This document shows, one piece after another, positions 55,027 to 63,208 of a stretch of 64,000 nucleotides of DNA. Source of the DNA: Segatella copri (GTDB lineage: Bacteria; Bacteroidota; Bacteroidia; Bacteroidales; Bacteroidaceae); the NCBI RefSeq assembly GCF_019249795.2, contig NZ_CP156891.1, forward strand, positions 2,002,001 to 2,066,000. The letters are read 5' to 3'. The stretch's first letter is position 1; every line of letters starts with the position of its first letter. Position numbers and translations under genes: made by a program. The notes beneath the pieces were generated by a model. That model had not been told where the DNA came from and searched no databases. It saw only the letters and a program-made list of their open reading frames with translations.

Positions 55027-56968
55027 TTATTGCTGATGTCGCTCGATATATTCAGCAGCCTGGATATTCGAGAACACATAGTTCTTCAAATCCTGGAACT
55101 TAGACTCCAGCTTGGTTTCCTTCAGATTGCCATTCGGCAACACATCATAGCAGAAACTGCGGTTCATCGACGGATTATAGACAAAGCAACGCTGATGGTC
55201 TCTTGCCACAATCTGGTTATCTGCCGAATAGAATACCATCGGGCGCTCCTGTTTCAGCAAATCCACGCCGAAGCCCTCGTACTCATAATTCAGATTCATC
55301 AGACCGAAAAGCGTAGGCATTACATCTACCTGCATACCCAAACCGGCATACTGCTGCTGCGGAACACCAGGACCAAAGATGATGAGCGGAATGTGGTTGT
55401 AAGACTGAGGCAACTCGCCCTCGCTCTTACCCACCAGCTTACCATGGTCTGCCTGAATCACGAATATCGTGTTCTTATACCAAGGCTCCCGGCTTGCCTT
55501 CTTCAGAAAGTCGCCTATCGCCCAGTCGGCATACTCCACAATCTGTGTTTCCTTCTCCTTGGTCTTCGGCTTGAAGAAATCAGGAATGATATATGGCGGA
55601 TGATTGCTCACGGTGAGGATGGTAGCCATGAAAGGCTTGCCCGTCTTCGCCTTCTGGTTGATGGTGTTGAGGGCATAGTCCATCTCGAAATGGTCGCTCA
55701 CACCAAAACTGTTCACCACCTCGCTCTTAGGATAGTTCTCCTGAGAGAAGATGTCATCGTAGGCCATTGGTCTGGAAGAAAGCCTTCATGTTGTCATACT
55801 GTGCCTCGTGAGTCATGAAGAACATGTTCTCGTAGCCATACTTCTTCAACACCGTGGCGATACCCTTGCGGCGTGGAGTTACCGTTCCCTTCATCAGGTT
55901 GCGGAACATGAGGGCAGGGAAACTGTAGAGCGTAGCCGTCATGCCATGGTTGGTATGGATGCCGGAACTATAGAAGTGGGTGAACGCCAGGGAATGCTGA
56001 TAGAGCGAATCGAGCGTTGGAGTGAGCGGCTGCTGATTGCCGAATGTGCCCAGCAGGTTTGCCGACATCGACTCCATCAATATCACCACTACGTTAGGAT
56101 GATTCTTCTTCATCATCAGGGAATCGTTCACCACCTCACGCTTCAGAATATTCGTGCTATCCATCTTTCCCGTGATACCCAGCCACTGGCGGGTATTCGT
56201 AATGGCCTCAGCGTATGGCATGAGATGCAACTCCTTGTTCTCCTTGCGCATATCGTCGAGCGCAGAAGTAAGGAGATTGAAGGCAGGATTGATGCCGAGC
56301 TGGTTGAGAAAAGAATCCTCGCAATAGTAAGCCTGGCTCACCTTGATAGGGTTATAGCCCATTCTGCCACGGATGCCGAAGAGACAGGCACCTATCATCA
56401 CAGCAGAAATAAGGAAACGGCTGACTACCTGCACCAGGTGCATATTGTCCTTAGGCAGAAGGAAGAGTCCCTCGAAGTAGCGGCGCAGACGGACGAGCGC
56501 ATAGATAAACGACCCCGTAAACACGAAATAGAGGGCGATATAGAGCCAGTAGGAAGACTCCTGCAAGAGCATGCCCGATGTGGTGGCTACATAGCCGAAC
56601 CACCCGAATATGCTGGAATTGATGTTCTTGAAGAAATATTGGAAATAAGGAGTATTGGCTGCCGAAGGCATGAAGGCGATGGCAAACCATGCCGCATACC
56701 AGATGTTGATGCCACGCAGCAAACGGCGATGACACCACCCCAGGCTGGCTGCTATCAGGAGCACAGCCACAGGCAATACCGAAATATAACAAGCTATGAC
56801 ATTATCAAACCATACACCCTTGACAAACGCCATTACCCTACTCGCCTCTGCATCTACAATCATGCCATGCAGAGCGATAAATTCTACCAATCTGAACAGA
56901 GTCATCACCAGCAATGCCAATACATGCACCGAAAGGAGATACCCAAAAGCCTTAAAATATCGTTTCAT
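55027..56968 (-). pseudogene. LTA-synthase/phosphoethanolamine-transferase-type sulfatase, frameshifted
   Basis: The first frame (from 56968, MKRYFKAFGYLLSVHVLALL) covers five N-terminal membrane helices and the start of the alkaline-phosphatase-like domain. The nucleophilic threonine is in SGIHTNHGMTATLYSFP, and this frame stops after AFFQTNGLR at 55754. The rest (YDDIFSQENYPKSEVVNSFG onward, ending at 55027) lies in another frame. Reading one base fewer at 55762-55763 would restore AFFQTNGYDDIF. The full protein would be about 645 residues. An ATG overlapping the first stop could restart translation, but it would split the catalytic domain, so the gene is treated as frameshifted. A sequencing error cannot be excluded. 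Confidence 0.85.
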
Positions 56969-56994
56969 TTTTATTCTACTTTAGAAATCGGGTG

Positions 56995-57027
56995 CAAAGT
57001 TAATAATTATATCCTAATAAAAGCAAA
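56995..57027 (-). promoter_or_regulatory. Promoter of the sulfatase gene
   Basis: On the minus strand TTTG (complement of 57024-57027), 21 bp, then TAACTTTG (complement of 56995-57002). The spacing is one base above the norm. The gene starts 26 nt after the -7 box. Confidence 0.65.
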
Positions 57028-57067
57028 ATTTCTAGCCTTATTCTGTCTATAAACAAATAATTATATG

Positions 57068-57075
57068 TAACTTTG
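57068..57075 (+). promoter_or_regulatory. -7 promoter element upstream of the GT39 gene
   Basis: TAACTTTG, 34 nt before the start codon. A TTTG at 19-20 bp upstream is not present. Confidence 0.5.
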
Positions 57076-57109
57076 CAGCCAAAATAACAAAACAAGACTT
57101 CGATAAGAC

Positions 57110-58816
57110 ATGAACATCAAGTACAACAAAGCCCTATGGCTCATCATCATCCTGGCTATCGTGATGATGATTCCATTCCTCGGACTCATAGATTTCAATA
57201 CCAAGGGAGAACCGCGCGAAGCGGTGGTTGCCTACACCATGCTGGAACATGGCAACTGGATTCTGCCTATCAACAACGGAGGTGATATCCCTTACAAACC
57301 GCCATTCTTCCACTGGTGCATCGCCTTCTTCAGCCTCTTCATCGGCCATGTGAATGAGTACACCTCACGTCTTCCATCCGCCGTATCGCTGGTATTGATG
57401 ACCATTGGCGGCTTCGTATTCTATGCCAAGCGCAAGAACGCCCCAACCAGTCTCATCGCAGCCATCCTCACGCTCACCGCCTTCGAGGTGCACCGTGCGG
57501 GTATGAACTGCCGTGTAGATATGGTGAACACCGCCTTTATGGTGGGAGCCATGTATCTGCTCTACCGCTGGTGGGAGAAAGGAAAGCACCAGTTGCCTTG
57601 GCTCGCTATCCTCTGCATGAGTGGCGCTACGCTTACCAAAGGTCCTGTGGGCATCATTCTGCCTTGCTTTGTGATGGGCGTATTCATGCTTACCCAACGT
57701 GAGAACTTCTGGGGCATCGTATGGCGCATGGCTCTAACCGCCCTGCTCTCGCTCGTTATTCCTTTCTGCTGGTATTATGCAGCCTATCTGCAAGGCGGCG
57801 ATGAGTTTCTGCGCCTGGTGAAGGAAGAGAACATCGACCGATTCATGGGCAAGATGGCATACGAATCGCACGAGAACCCAGCGTGGTACAACCTTCTCAC
57901 GCTCATCACGGGCTGGTTGCCTTACACCTTATTATTATTGTTCTCGCTCTTCATTCTGCCATGGAAGAAGTTCTCGAAGACCCGTTTCCTTGAGAATGCG
58001 AAGAAGGCTACTCCGCTGCAGGTGTTCACCTGGCTCGCCTTCCTCCTGGTACTCTTCTTCTACTGCATCCCAAAGAGCAAGCGCAGCGTTTATCTGCTGC
58101 CATGCTATCCGTTCATGGCCTATCTCATCGCCGAATACATCGTTTGGATGATGAAGGAGAAGATGGGAGCCTTGAAGGTTTATGCCGGGGCGATTGCTTC
58201 GATAACCCTGATTCTCAATATCGCCCTGCTGGTGGTAAAAAAAGGATGGGTGCCAGAAAGCATCTTCCACGGCAAGCATGCCATAGACAATATCGCCATG
58301 CTCCATGCGCTCGAAAACAACGATTTGCTCATCCCATGCAGCATCTTTATGGTTATCACTTTGGGGGGAGTTTACCTCATCTTCCGGGCACTCAAGAAGA
58401 AGAATCCAGGCAATATTGTTTCATATACCCTTGCCACCATCGTGGGTCTCTTCCTGATGCTCGACTCCAGTCTGCAGCCACCTGTGCTCAACACGAAGAC
58501 CGATAAGCATCTGGCGCCAGTTATCGAGAAGAAGTTTGATACCAGCAAACTCTATTCTTATATGTCGGTAGATATGCTGCATTTCTTCAGCCTCAACTTC
58601 TATCTGGGCGATAAGATCCAGCAGTTTGACAAGGTATTGCCACAGGATGGCGTGCTGATGATTCCGGAAGAAGACATGCCTGATTTCCTTGAGAAATTCG
58701 GCAAGGACTATACCTTCCAGAAGGTTTGGGAAGTAAGAAAGACGGTAGAATGGCACAACAAGGTAGGTTTCTACCGATTCGTGAAGACTAGTGCCAATAT
58801 TGCACTTAACAAATGA
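57110..58816 (+). CDS. Glycosyltransferase family 39 (ArnT/PMT-like) membrane protein
   Basis: A 568-residue inner-membrane sugar transferase using polyprenyl-linked donors. The catalytic acid is in the first periplasmic loop, TKGEPREAVV (GEPREA at 33-38). About ten to eleven transmembrane helices extend to about residue 440. A periplasmic C-terminal domain follows (VDMLHFFSLNFYLGDKIQQF). Such enzymes add aminoarabinose or other sugars to lipid A or to glycoproteins. The donor and acceptor are unknown. The dolichol-phosphate-mannose-type GT2 gene downstream, transcribed towards it, could make its polyprenyl-sugar donor. Confidence 0.9.
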   Translation: MNIKYNKALWLIIILAIVMMIPFLGLIDFNTKGEPREAVVAYTMLEHGNWILPINNGGDIPYKPPFFHWCIAFFSLFIGHVNEYTSRLPSAVSLVLMTIGGFVFYAKRKNAPTSLIAAILTLTAFEVHRAGMNCRVDMVNTAFMVGAMYLLYRWWEKGKHQLPWLAILCMSGATLTKGPVGIILPCFVMGVFMLTQRENFWGIVWRMALTALLSLVIPFCWYYAAYLQGGDEFLRLVKEENIDRFMGKMAYESHENPAWYNLLTLITGWLPYTLLLLFSLFILPWKKFSKTRFLENAKKATPLQVFTWLAFLLVLFFYCIPKSKRSVYLLPCYPFMAYLIAEYIVWMMKEKMGALKVYAGAIASITLILNIALLVVKKGWVPESIFHGKHAIDNIAMLHALENNDLLIPCSIFMVITLGGVYLIFRALKKKNPGNIVSYTLATIVGLFLMLDSSLQPPVLNTKTDKHLAPVIEKKFDTSKLYSYMSVDMLHFFSLNFYLGDKIQQFDKVLPQDGVLMIPEEDMPDFLEKFGKDYTFQKVWEVRKTVEWHNKVGFYRFVKTSANIALNK

Positions 58817-58840
58817 GTAGTGATTAATTATTAGTGATTA

Positions 58841-58889
58841 GATACAAAAATAGCATCGGGATTATAAGTACCGATGCTATTTTTGTATC
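58841..58889. terminator. Bidirectional terminator between GT39 and GT2 genes
   Basis: Perfect 19-bp arms at 58841-58859 and 58871-58889 with an 11-nt loop. The A-rich 5' and T-rich 3' parts of the stem provide U-tracts on both strands, serving the convergent genes. Confidence 0.85.
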
Positions 58890-58930
58890 TATCAAATTGA
58901 TATTCTTCTTATTTTCTTTCTTCGATAAGA

Positions 58931-59860
58931 TTATACTCTTTCTTCGATGAAGTATCGTGGGCGACGTTTCACCTCGGTATAAATCTTGCCGATATAAACA
59001 CCCGTGATGCCTACACCCGTGGTGATGATGCCTCCGATAAACCACATGGAAACAAGCATAGAGGTCCAGCCCTGAATGGTCTTGCCCTGGAAATATTCTA
59101 CCAAGGCAAAGATAATCATGATGATTGCTACTAAAGTCATCGCCAGACCCAGGAAGGTGATAAACTTCAATGGTGCCACGGAGAACGAAGTGATGCCATC
59201 TATACTGAAACTCAGCATCTTGGTAAACGGATACTTACTCTCACCCGCCTCACGAGCCTTGCGGTCGTAATAGACGAACCCCTCTCGAAAACCCAACTGG
59301 CGGACGATGGCTCTGAGGAAAAGATTGCGCTCAGGATACTGCATCAGCGCCTTTAGGGTGCGGTTGGTCATCATGCGGAAATCGGCATGATTGTAAACCG
59401 TCTCCTTATCCACACTCTGCATCAGTTTATAGAAAGCCTGGGCGGTAAAGCGCTTGAAGAAGGTATCGGTCTTGCGCTCCTTGCGCACACCATAGATGAT
59501 ATCCTTGCCTTCCTGCACCTGGCGCACCATATCCACGATAACATTCTCATCGTCCTGCAGGTCGGCATCGATACTTACCATCGCATCACAATGGTCTACC
59601 GCAGCTTCCATACCTGCCCAAAGCGCATTCTGATGGCCCCGGTTATGCGACAGTTTGATGCCATGCACATACCCATGCTCCTTGGCAGCATCCGAAATCA
59701 TCTGCCAAGTATGGTCACGACTGCCATCGTCGACAAGCAGCAGTTCTGTGTCGGCATCAGTCTCTTTCTTAATTTTTCTGATCAATGCCCCCAGCACATC
59801 TAAGGTCTTAGGCAGCACTTCTTCCTCGTTATAACAAGGGATAACTATCAATATCTTCAT
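58931..59860 (-). CDS. Glycosyltransferase family 2, polyprenyl-phosphate sugar synthase type
   Basis: A 309-residue GT2 of the dolichol-phosphate-mannose/GtrB/ArnC group. The GT-A domain starts KILIVIPCYNEEEVLPKTL with VDDGSRDHTW and SIDADLQDDE. Two C-terminal membrane helices (about 230-255 and 265-288) end with a basic tail (KRRPRYFIEERV), the usual topology for transferring a sugar from a nucleotide donor to undecaprenyl phosphate. A -7 element (complement of 59887-59894) lies 26 bp upstream. It is convergent to the GT39 gene, with which it likely forms a donor-and-transferase pair. Confidence 0.92.
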   Translation of the reverse strand: MKILIVIPCYNEEEVLPKTLDVLGALIRKIKKETDADTELLLVDDGSRDHTWQMISDAAKEHGYVHGIKLSHNRGHQNALWAGMEAAVDHCDAMVSIDADLQDDENVIVDMVRQVQEGKDIIYGVRKERKTDTFFKRFTAQAFYKLMQSVDKETVYNHADFRMMTNRTLKALMQYPERNLFLRAIVRQLGFREGFVYYDRKAREAGESKYPFTKMLSFSIDGITSFSVAPLKFITFLGLAMTLVAIIMIIFALVEYFQGKTIQGWTSMLVSMWFIGGIITTGVGITGVYIGKIYTEVKRRPRYFIEERV

Positions 59861-59976
59861 TTATAAGCCAGTATTTATTCAAGATGCAAAAGTAACTCAT
59901 TTTTTCTATTTAAACAAGAAAAACGGTTAATATTTTTTATTCTTGATATATTTTTCCCGTTTTTCTCCATTCTTTC

Positions 59977-62091
59977 TTACCATTTCCACTTTACCTGTAT
60001 CTCCAGATCGGATTGTGAAGAGCGGGAGATTTCCTGCAAACCAGAAGAGATATGAGAGCGGTCGAAATAATCGGTTGTACCCAATTTGGCGATAAGCAGC
60101 AGATGGGAACCTATCTCTGAGCGTGCCACCAAGGCGTAACGGATGCCCTCGCCGTAGTAGCTGCCGAAACTCATCTGATAGAGCAGACCAGGCTCATAAG
60201 CGTAGATACGGGAGGCGAAATCGGAAGTATGAAAATAGCCCAGGCAGCCTCTCAACGTTCCTTTCAACTGCTTCCATTTCCATTCCCATCCTATATGCTC
60301 GCTCACCATATAGCCTTTACTGGGCTCATCGCCCTCATTCGTCATCAAGCTTTCTGTCTGGCTCATCGTATAGTCGAAACTGGTTTTGGCGCTCCATCGT
60401 TTTTGAGCCATTGTGGCATAGAGGCGCAGACGGCCGGTCGTGGTTCCCGCCTTATCCTTATAACGGAACCTTCCTCCTACCGTCAGGACCCTGGAGGGCT
60501 GGAAGAGAATATTCACCAGATTATCCCAACTCTGTGTGCTCTCCCTGGTCTGATACTTAGGCCAGGCGAAATAGGCGAAATCGCTATAGGCTGTGATGCT
60601 CCAATGATGGGCAGGAATCCAGGTAAAGCCCAGATATACGCCGTTTTCATCCTGCACATCGCTCCCCTCGGAAAAGCTGTTGCTGAAGAGAGAATAGTAA
60701 CGGGCAGAATAGTACCTGTGAAGAGCCATGAGCGTGAAATGGTCGGAACAGAGATAGGAGGCTGCATTGAGCGTGGCTATGGAACCGCAATCGCCCGTAG
60801 CCGTTTCGCCGGAGAGGGTGAGGCGATGGGAGATATAACCATAGCTGATGCTGGCATTCCAGAAGGCATTCCCCTCTGGAGCAAAACGCTTGTAAAGCTG
60901 GCTTTTATTGGGCGTGAGCGGAAGGGAAAAAGAGGTATAAAAGGCTGTACCTCCAATGTGCCAGCCCTGATGCCGGTAACTGATGTTGCCTCCCACAAGT
61001 GTATTGGATGCTACCTTCTGTTTGGCAATCTCATTCACCGTGCGATGCAAACCGGTCTTCAGGATGGTCTTGATGCCCCCGCCGCCAGCAGAAAGCGTAG
61101 CATCTATCTGGCGATAAGAAAGAAAGCCGGTCAGTTCCAGTCCTTTTAATAAGGTATAGGTGGCTGCGGCGCCTTGCAGATAATTGGCAGAAGAACGGGA
61201 AGAATGACCACGGATGATGCAGGAAGATGATCTGCCCAAGGAGGTTAAGGCTGAGAGTTTGCCGAAGCCGAAATCATTATTGAGTATCAGTCCTAATCCT
61301 GCATTCAGTCTGTATCTGCCCAGGGTGATATTCTTCCATCTGCCCAGATTCTTTACCTGAAGATAGAAGGAATAGAAGTCGTAACCCATCGTGTTCCTGC
61401 CTCCGAAGAATGGTTCGCCGGCATCCTGAGAAGCTACGAATCCCAGTTTGACGGAATTGCCGTAGCGAAACTGGTAGCGCAGTCCGTGCTTATAAGGATA
61501 ACCCAGATAGCCGTCGGTTCCGCTCGCATCGCCCTTGCGCTCATAAAAAGGAACCTTCAGCATGCCCATCACTTCATGCTTGCCATACTGGGCGATGGTT
61601 TTAAGACTGGGAAAAGCCGGCTTGCTCCCGTCATCGGCCACATAGAAGAAACAACTCATCAGCTGGCGCTGATACCAGCCGATACTGCTTATCAGGGTAA
61701 GCTCGCTCATACTCTTCAGCTGTCCATAGCGGTAGATATAGAATAGGATGTCTTCTACCTGCGATGCAGTAAGAAACGGCATGCGCTCCAGTTCTTCTCT
61801 CGTTGCCGTATTCAGATTGACGGGATGCTGCGCCATCTCCTCCAAATCTTCTTCATAGTCCTGCCAGGCTACATGCTCGAAATCTTCGGATGAAGAAAGG
61901 TCGGACAGCAGTTGCTGCCAGGGTGGCGAAGCGGAAAGAGAATCTTCAGGCGCGGCGCCCTGTTCTGAAAGAGAGGAAGATTGGGCTTGAGCCCATGAGG
62001 CACAGAAAATTTGGGAGCTGCCTACGAGAAACAGTTTCAACAAGAGGGCTGTTATGGAATGAGCATGCTTCATCTGCAGTAGGCACTTCAT
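59977..62091 (-). CDS. Helix-hairpin-helix (ComEA-type) protein with C-terminal outer-membrane barrel-like region
   Basis: A 704-residue exported protein. The start could be here or at KHAHS (six codons in), before the signal peptide LLLKLFLVGSSQIFCASWAQ. A ComEA-like helix-hairpin-helix segment (VNLNTATREELERMPFLTAS, about residues 85-125) follows. The remaining 560 residues have alternating polar/aromatic strands typical of an outer-membrane beta-barrel (FRYGNSVKLGFVASQDAG, KWKNITLGRYRLNAG). It resembles a common Bacteroidetes family of unknown function; DNA binding at the outer membrane is only a possibility. A -7 element sits 15 bp upstream of the start (62106-62113). Confidence 0.86.
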   Translation of the reverse strand: MKCLLQMKHAHSITALLLKLFLVGSSQIFCASWAQAQSSSLSEQGAAPEDSLSASPPWQQLLSDLSSSEDFEHVAWQDYEEDLEEMAQHPVNLNTATREELERMPFLTASQVEDILFYIYRYGQLKSMSELTLISSIGWYQRQLMSCFFYVADDGSKPAFPSLKTIAQYGKHEVMGMLKVPFYERKGDASGTDGYLGYPYKHGLRYQFRYGNSVKLGFVASQDAGEPFFGGRNTMGYDFYSFYLQVKNLGRWKNITLGRYRLNAGLGLILNNDFGFGKLSALTSLGRSSSCIIRGHSSRSSANYLQGAAATYTLLKGLELTGFLSYRQIDATLSAGGGGIKTILKTGLHRTVNEIAKQKVASNTLVGGNISYRHQGWHIGGTAFYTSFSLPLTPNKSQLYKRFAPEGNAFWNASISYGYISHRLTLSGETATGDCGSIATLNAASYLCSDHFTLMALHRYYSARYYSLFSNSFSEGSDVQDENGVYLGFTWIPAHHWSITAYSDFAYFAWPKYQTRESTQSWDNLVNILFQPSRVLTVGGRFRYKDKAGTTTGRLRLYATMAQKRWSAKTSFDYTMSQTESLMTNEGDEPSKGYMVSEHIGWEWKWKQLKGTLRGCLGYFHTSDFASRIYAYEPGLLYQMSFGSYYGEGIRYALVARSEIGSHLLLIAKLGTTDYFDRSHISSGLQEISRSSQSDLEIQVKWKW

Positions 62092-62105
62092 TTATTAAAT
62101 TAAGA

Positions 62106-62113
62106 CAAAGTTA
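62106..62113 (-). promoter_or_regulatory. -7 promoter element of the helix-hairpin-helix gene
   Basis: The complement reads TAACTTTG, 14 nt upstream of the first ATG or 32 nt upstream of the second. The -33 box is not evident. Confidence 0.5.
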
Positions 62114-62177
62114 CTGCTAAAATATGAAAAAGAGAAAGAAAAAGCCAAGAATCTTTCTCAATTTGAGAAATAATCTG

Positions 62178-62283
62178 TAATTTTGCGGCGTAATTAGTAA
62201 CACAAAGGGGCTTACACCTCTTTATATATAGAAGAAGCTCCACGAAGAAAAGGAGCTGGTCAAAGAACTTTGAGGAGATTTAC
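62178..62283 (+). promoter_or_regulatory. Promoter box and structured leader of the DUF4294 gene
   Basis: TAATTTTG at 62178-62185 is the -7 element. The leader then contains two small hairpins (AGCTCC at 62236-62241 with GGAGCT at 62252-62257; TCAAAG-AA-CTTTGA at 62260-62273) and an AGGAG at 62273-62277, 6 nt before the ATG. A Shine-Dalgarno-like site is unusual in this window. The stretch at 62213-62229 resembles 23885-23902. Confidence 0.5.
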
Positions 62284-62922
62284 ATGAAACAGAAAATATG
62301 CTTTTTACTGGCGATGCTCTTCTGCATCACCCTGCAAACCATGGCGCAGACCGATGGCGACAACCCTGAAGACAGGGAGGTGGACATGGATACTCCTACC
62401 TTTGAACCGATGGTGAAGGTAGGAAAAGTGCTCCTGGATCATGACAGCGTGCAATATGTTCAGGTGAACAACGTGTACGTTTATCCGCAGCCGGTATTCA
62501 AGAACGCCAAGGAACGAATGGCTTACAACCGTTTGGTATACAACATCAAGAAGGTGCTGCCGATAGCCAAAGAGGTAAGAAGGATTATCATCGAAACGGG
62601 TGATTATCTGGAAACGCTGCCTAACAAGAAGGCAAAGGACGCACACATGAAACTGGTGGAGAAAGGTATCAAACAGGAATATACCCCGAGAATGAAGAAA
62701 CTCACCTATGCACAGGGTAAACTCTGCATCAAACTGGTGTATCGCGAATGCAATTCCTCATCCTATCACCTGATTCAAGCCTTTCTGGGTCCTATCCGTG
62801 CCGGATTCTATCAGGCATTTGCAAGCCTCTTCGGTGCCAGCCTCAACAAGAAGTACGACCCGAACGGCGTTGACAGATTAACAGAAAGAGTGGTAAGACA
62901 GGTAGAATCGGGGCAGATTTAA
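62284..62922 (+). CDS. DUF4294 domain-containing protein
   Basis: A 212-residue exported protein. The signal peptide (MKQKICFLLAMLFCITLQTMAQ) is followed by a short acidic stretch (DGDNPEDREVDMD). The DUF4294 core is NVYVYPQPVFKNAKERMAYN, RLVYNIKKVLPIAKEVRRII and TPRMKKLTYAQGKLCIKLVY. DUF4294 is Bacteroidetes-specific and has no known function. A strong terminator lies 29 bp downstream. Confidence 0.9.
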   Translation: MKQKICFLLAMLFCITLQTMAQTDGDNPEDREVDMDTPTFEPMVKVGKVLLDHDSVQYVQVNNVYVYPQPVFKNAKERMAYNRLVYNIKKVLPIAKEVRRIIIETGDYLETLPNKKAKDAHMKLVEKGIKQEYTPRMKKLTYAQGKLCIKLVYRECNSSSYHLIQAFLGPIRAGFYQAFASLFGASLNKKYDPNGVDRLTERVVRQVESGQI

Positions 62923-62951
62923 CCAGCTCATCTTATTCAGAAAGCCCATAC

Positions 62952-63010
62952 ACTTAGGTATAAAAGCATTTCCAGTCAATAGGAATTGCTTTTATACCTA
63001 AGTTTTTTTG
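62952..63010 (+). terminator. Terminator of the DUF4294 gene
   Basis: Perfect 17-bp arms at 62952-62968 and 62987-63003 around an 18-nt loop that has its own short TTCC/GGAA pairing. A run of seven T's follows. Confidence 0.9.
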
Positions 63011-63026
63011 TTGATACAAGCAGAAG

Positions 63027-63122
63027 AAATCTCCGTTCATAGACATTGAACCGCCGTTCAAAGACATTGAATGTCGGTTCAAAGACACTGAACGGCGGTT
63101 CAACGTCTATGAACGAAGATTT
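63027..63122. repeat. Four tandem 21-bp repeats inside a 34-bp inverted repeat
   Basis: Units start at 63034, 63055, 63076 and 63097, each 21 bp, with consensus near SGTTCAAAGACATTGAACGGC. The whole block is also an inverted repeat: arms 63027-63060 and 63089-63122 match over 34 bp with two mismatches. Because 21 is a multiple of three, frames on both strands read as 7-residue repeats (63046-63240 on +, 62976-63179 on -), but neither looks like an expressed protein. Confidence 0.8.
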
Positions 63123-63139
63123 AAACAGGCTGAAAAAAG

Positions 63140-63181
63140 AAATGTTCCTAAGAAAAGCAACAACTTTTCCTAGGAACATTT
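63140..63181. terminator. Terminator-like hairpin before the M28 peptidase stop
   Basis: Arms 63140-63157 and 63164-63181 pair over 18 bp with one mismatch (6-nt loop). On the minus strand the stem is followed by TTTCTTTTTTCAGCC, so it ends the peptidase transcript, 28 bp after its stop codon. Confidence 0.8.
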
Positions 63182-63208
63182 CCTTTTATATTCGAATGGG
63201 ATGCCGAC

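Noticed and set aside
55808..57052. 414-codon open frame opposite the LTA-synthase-type gene
   Set aside because: The opposite strand encodes membrane helices and the catalytic threonine of a known family, and this reading has no family features.
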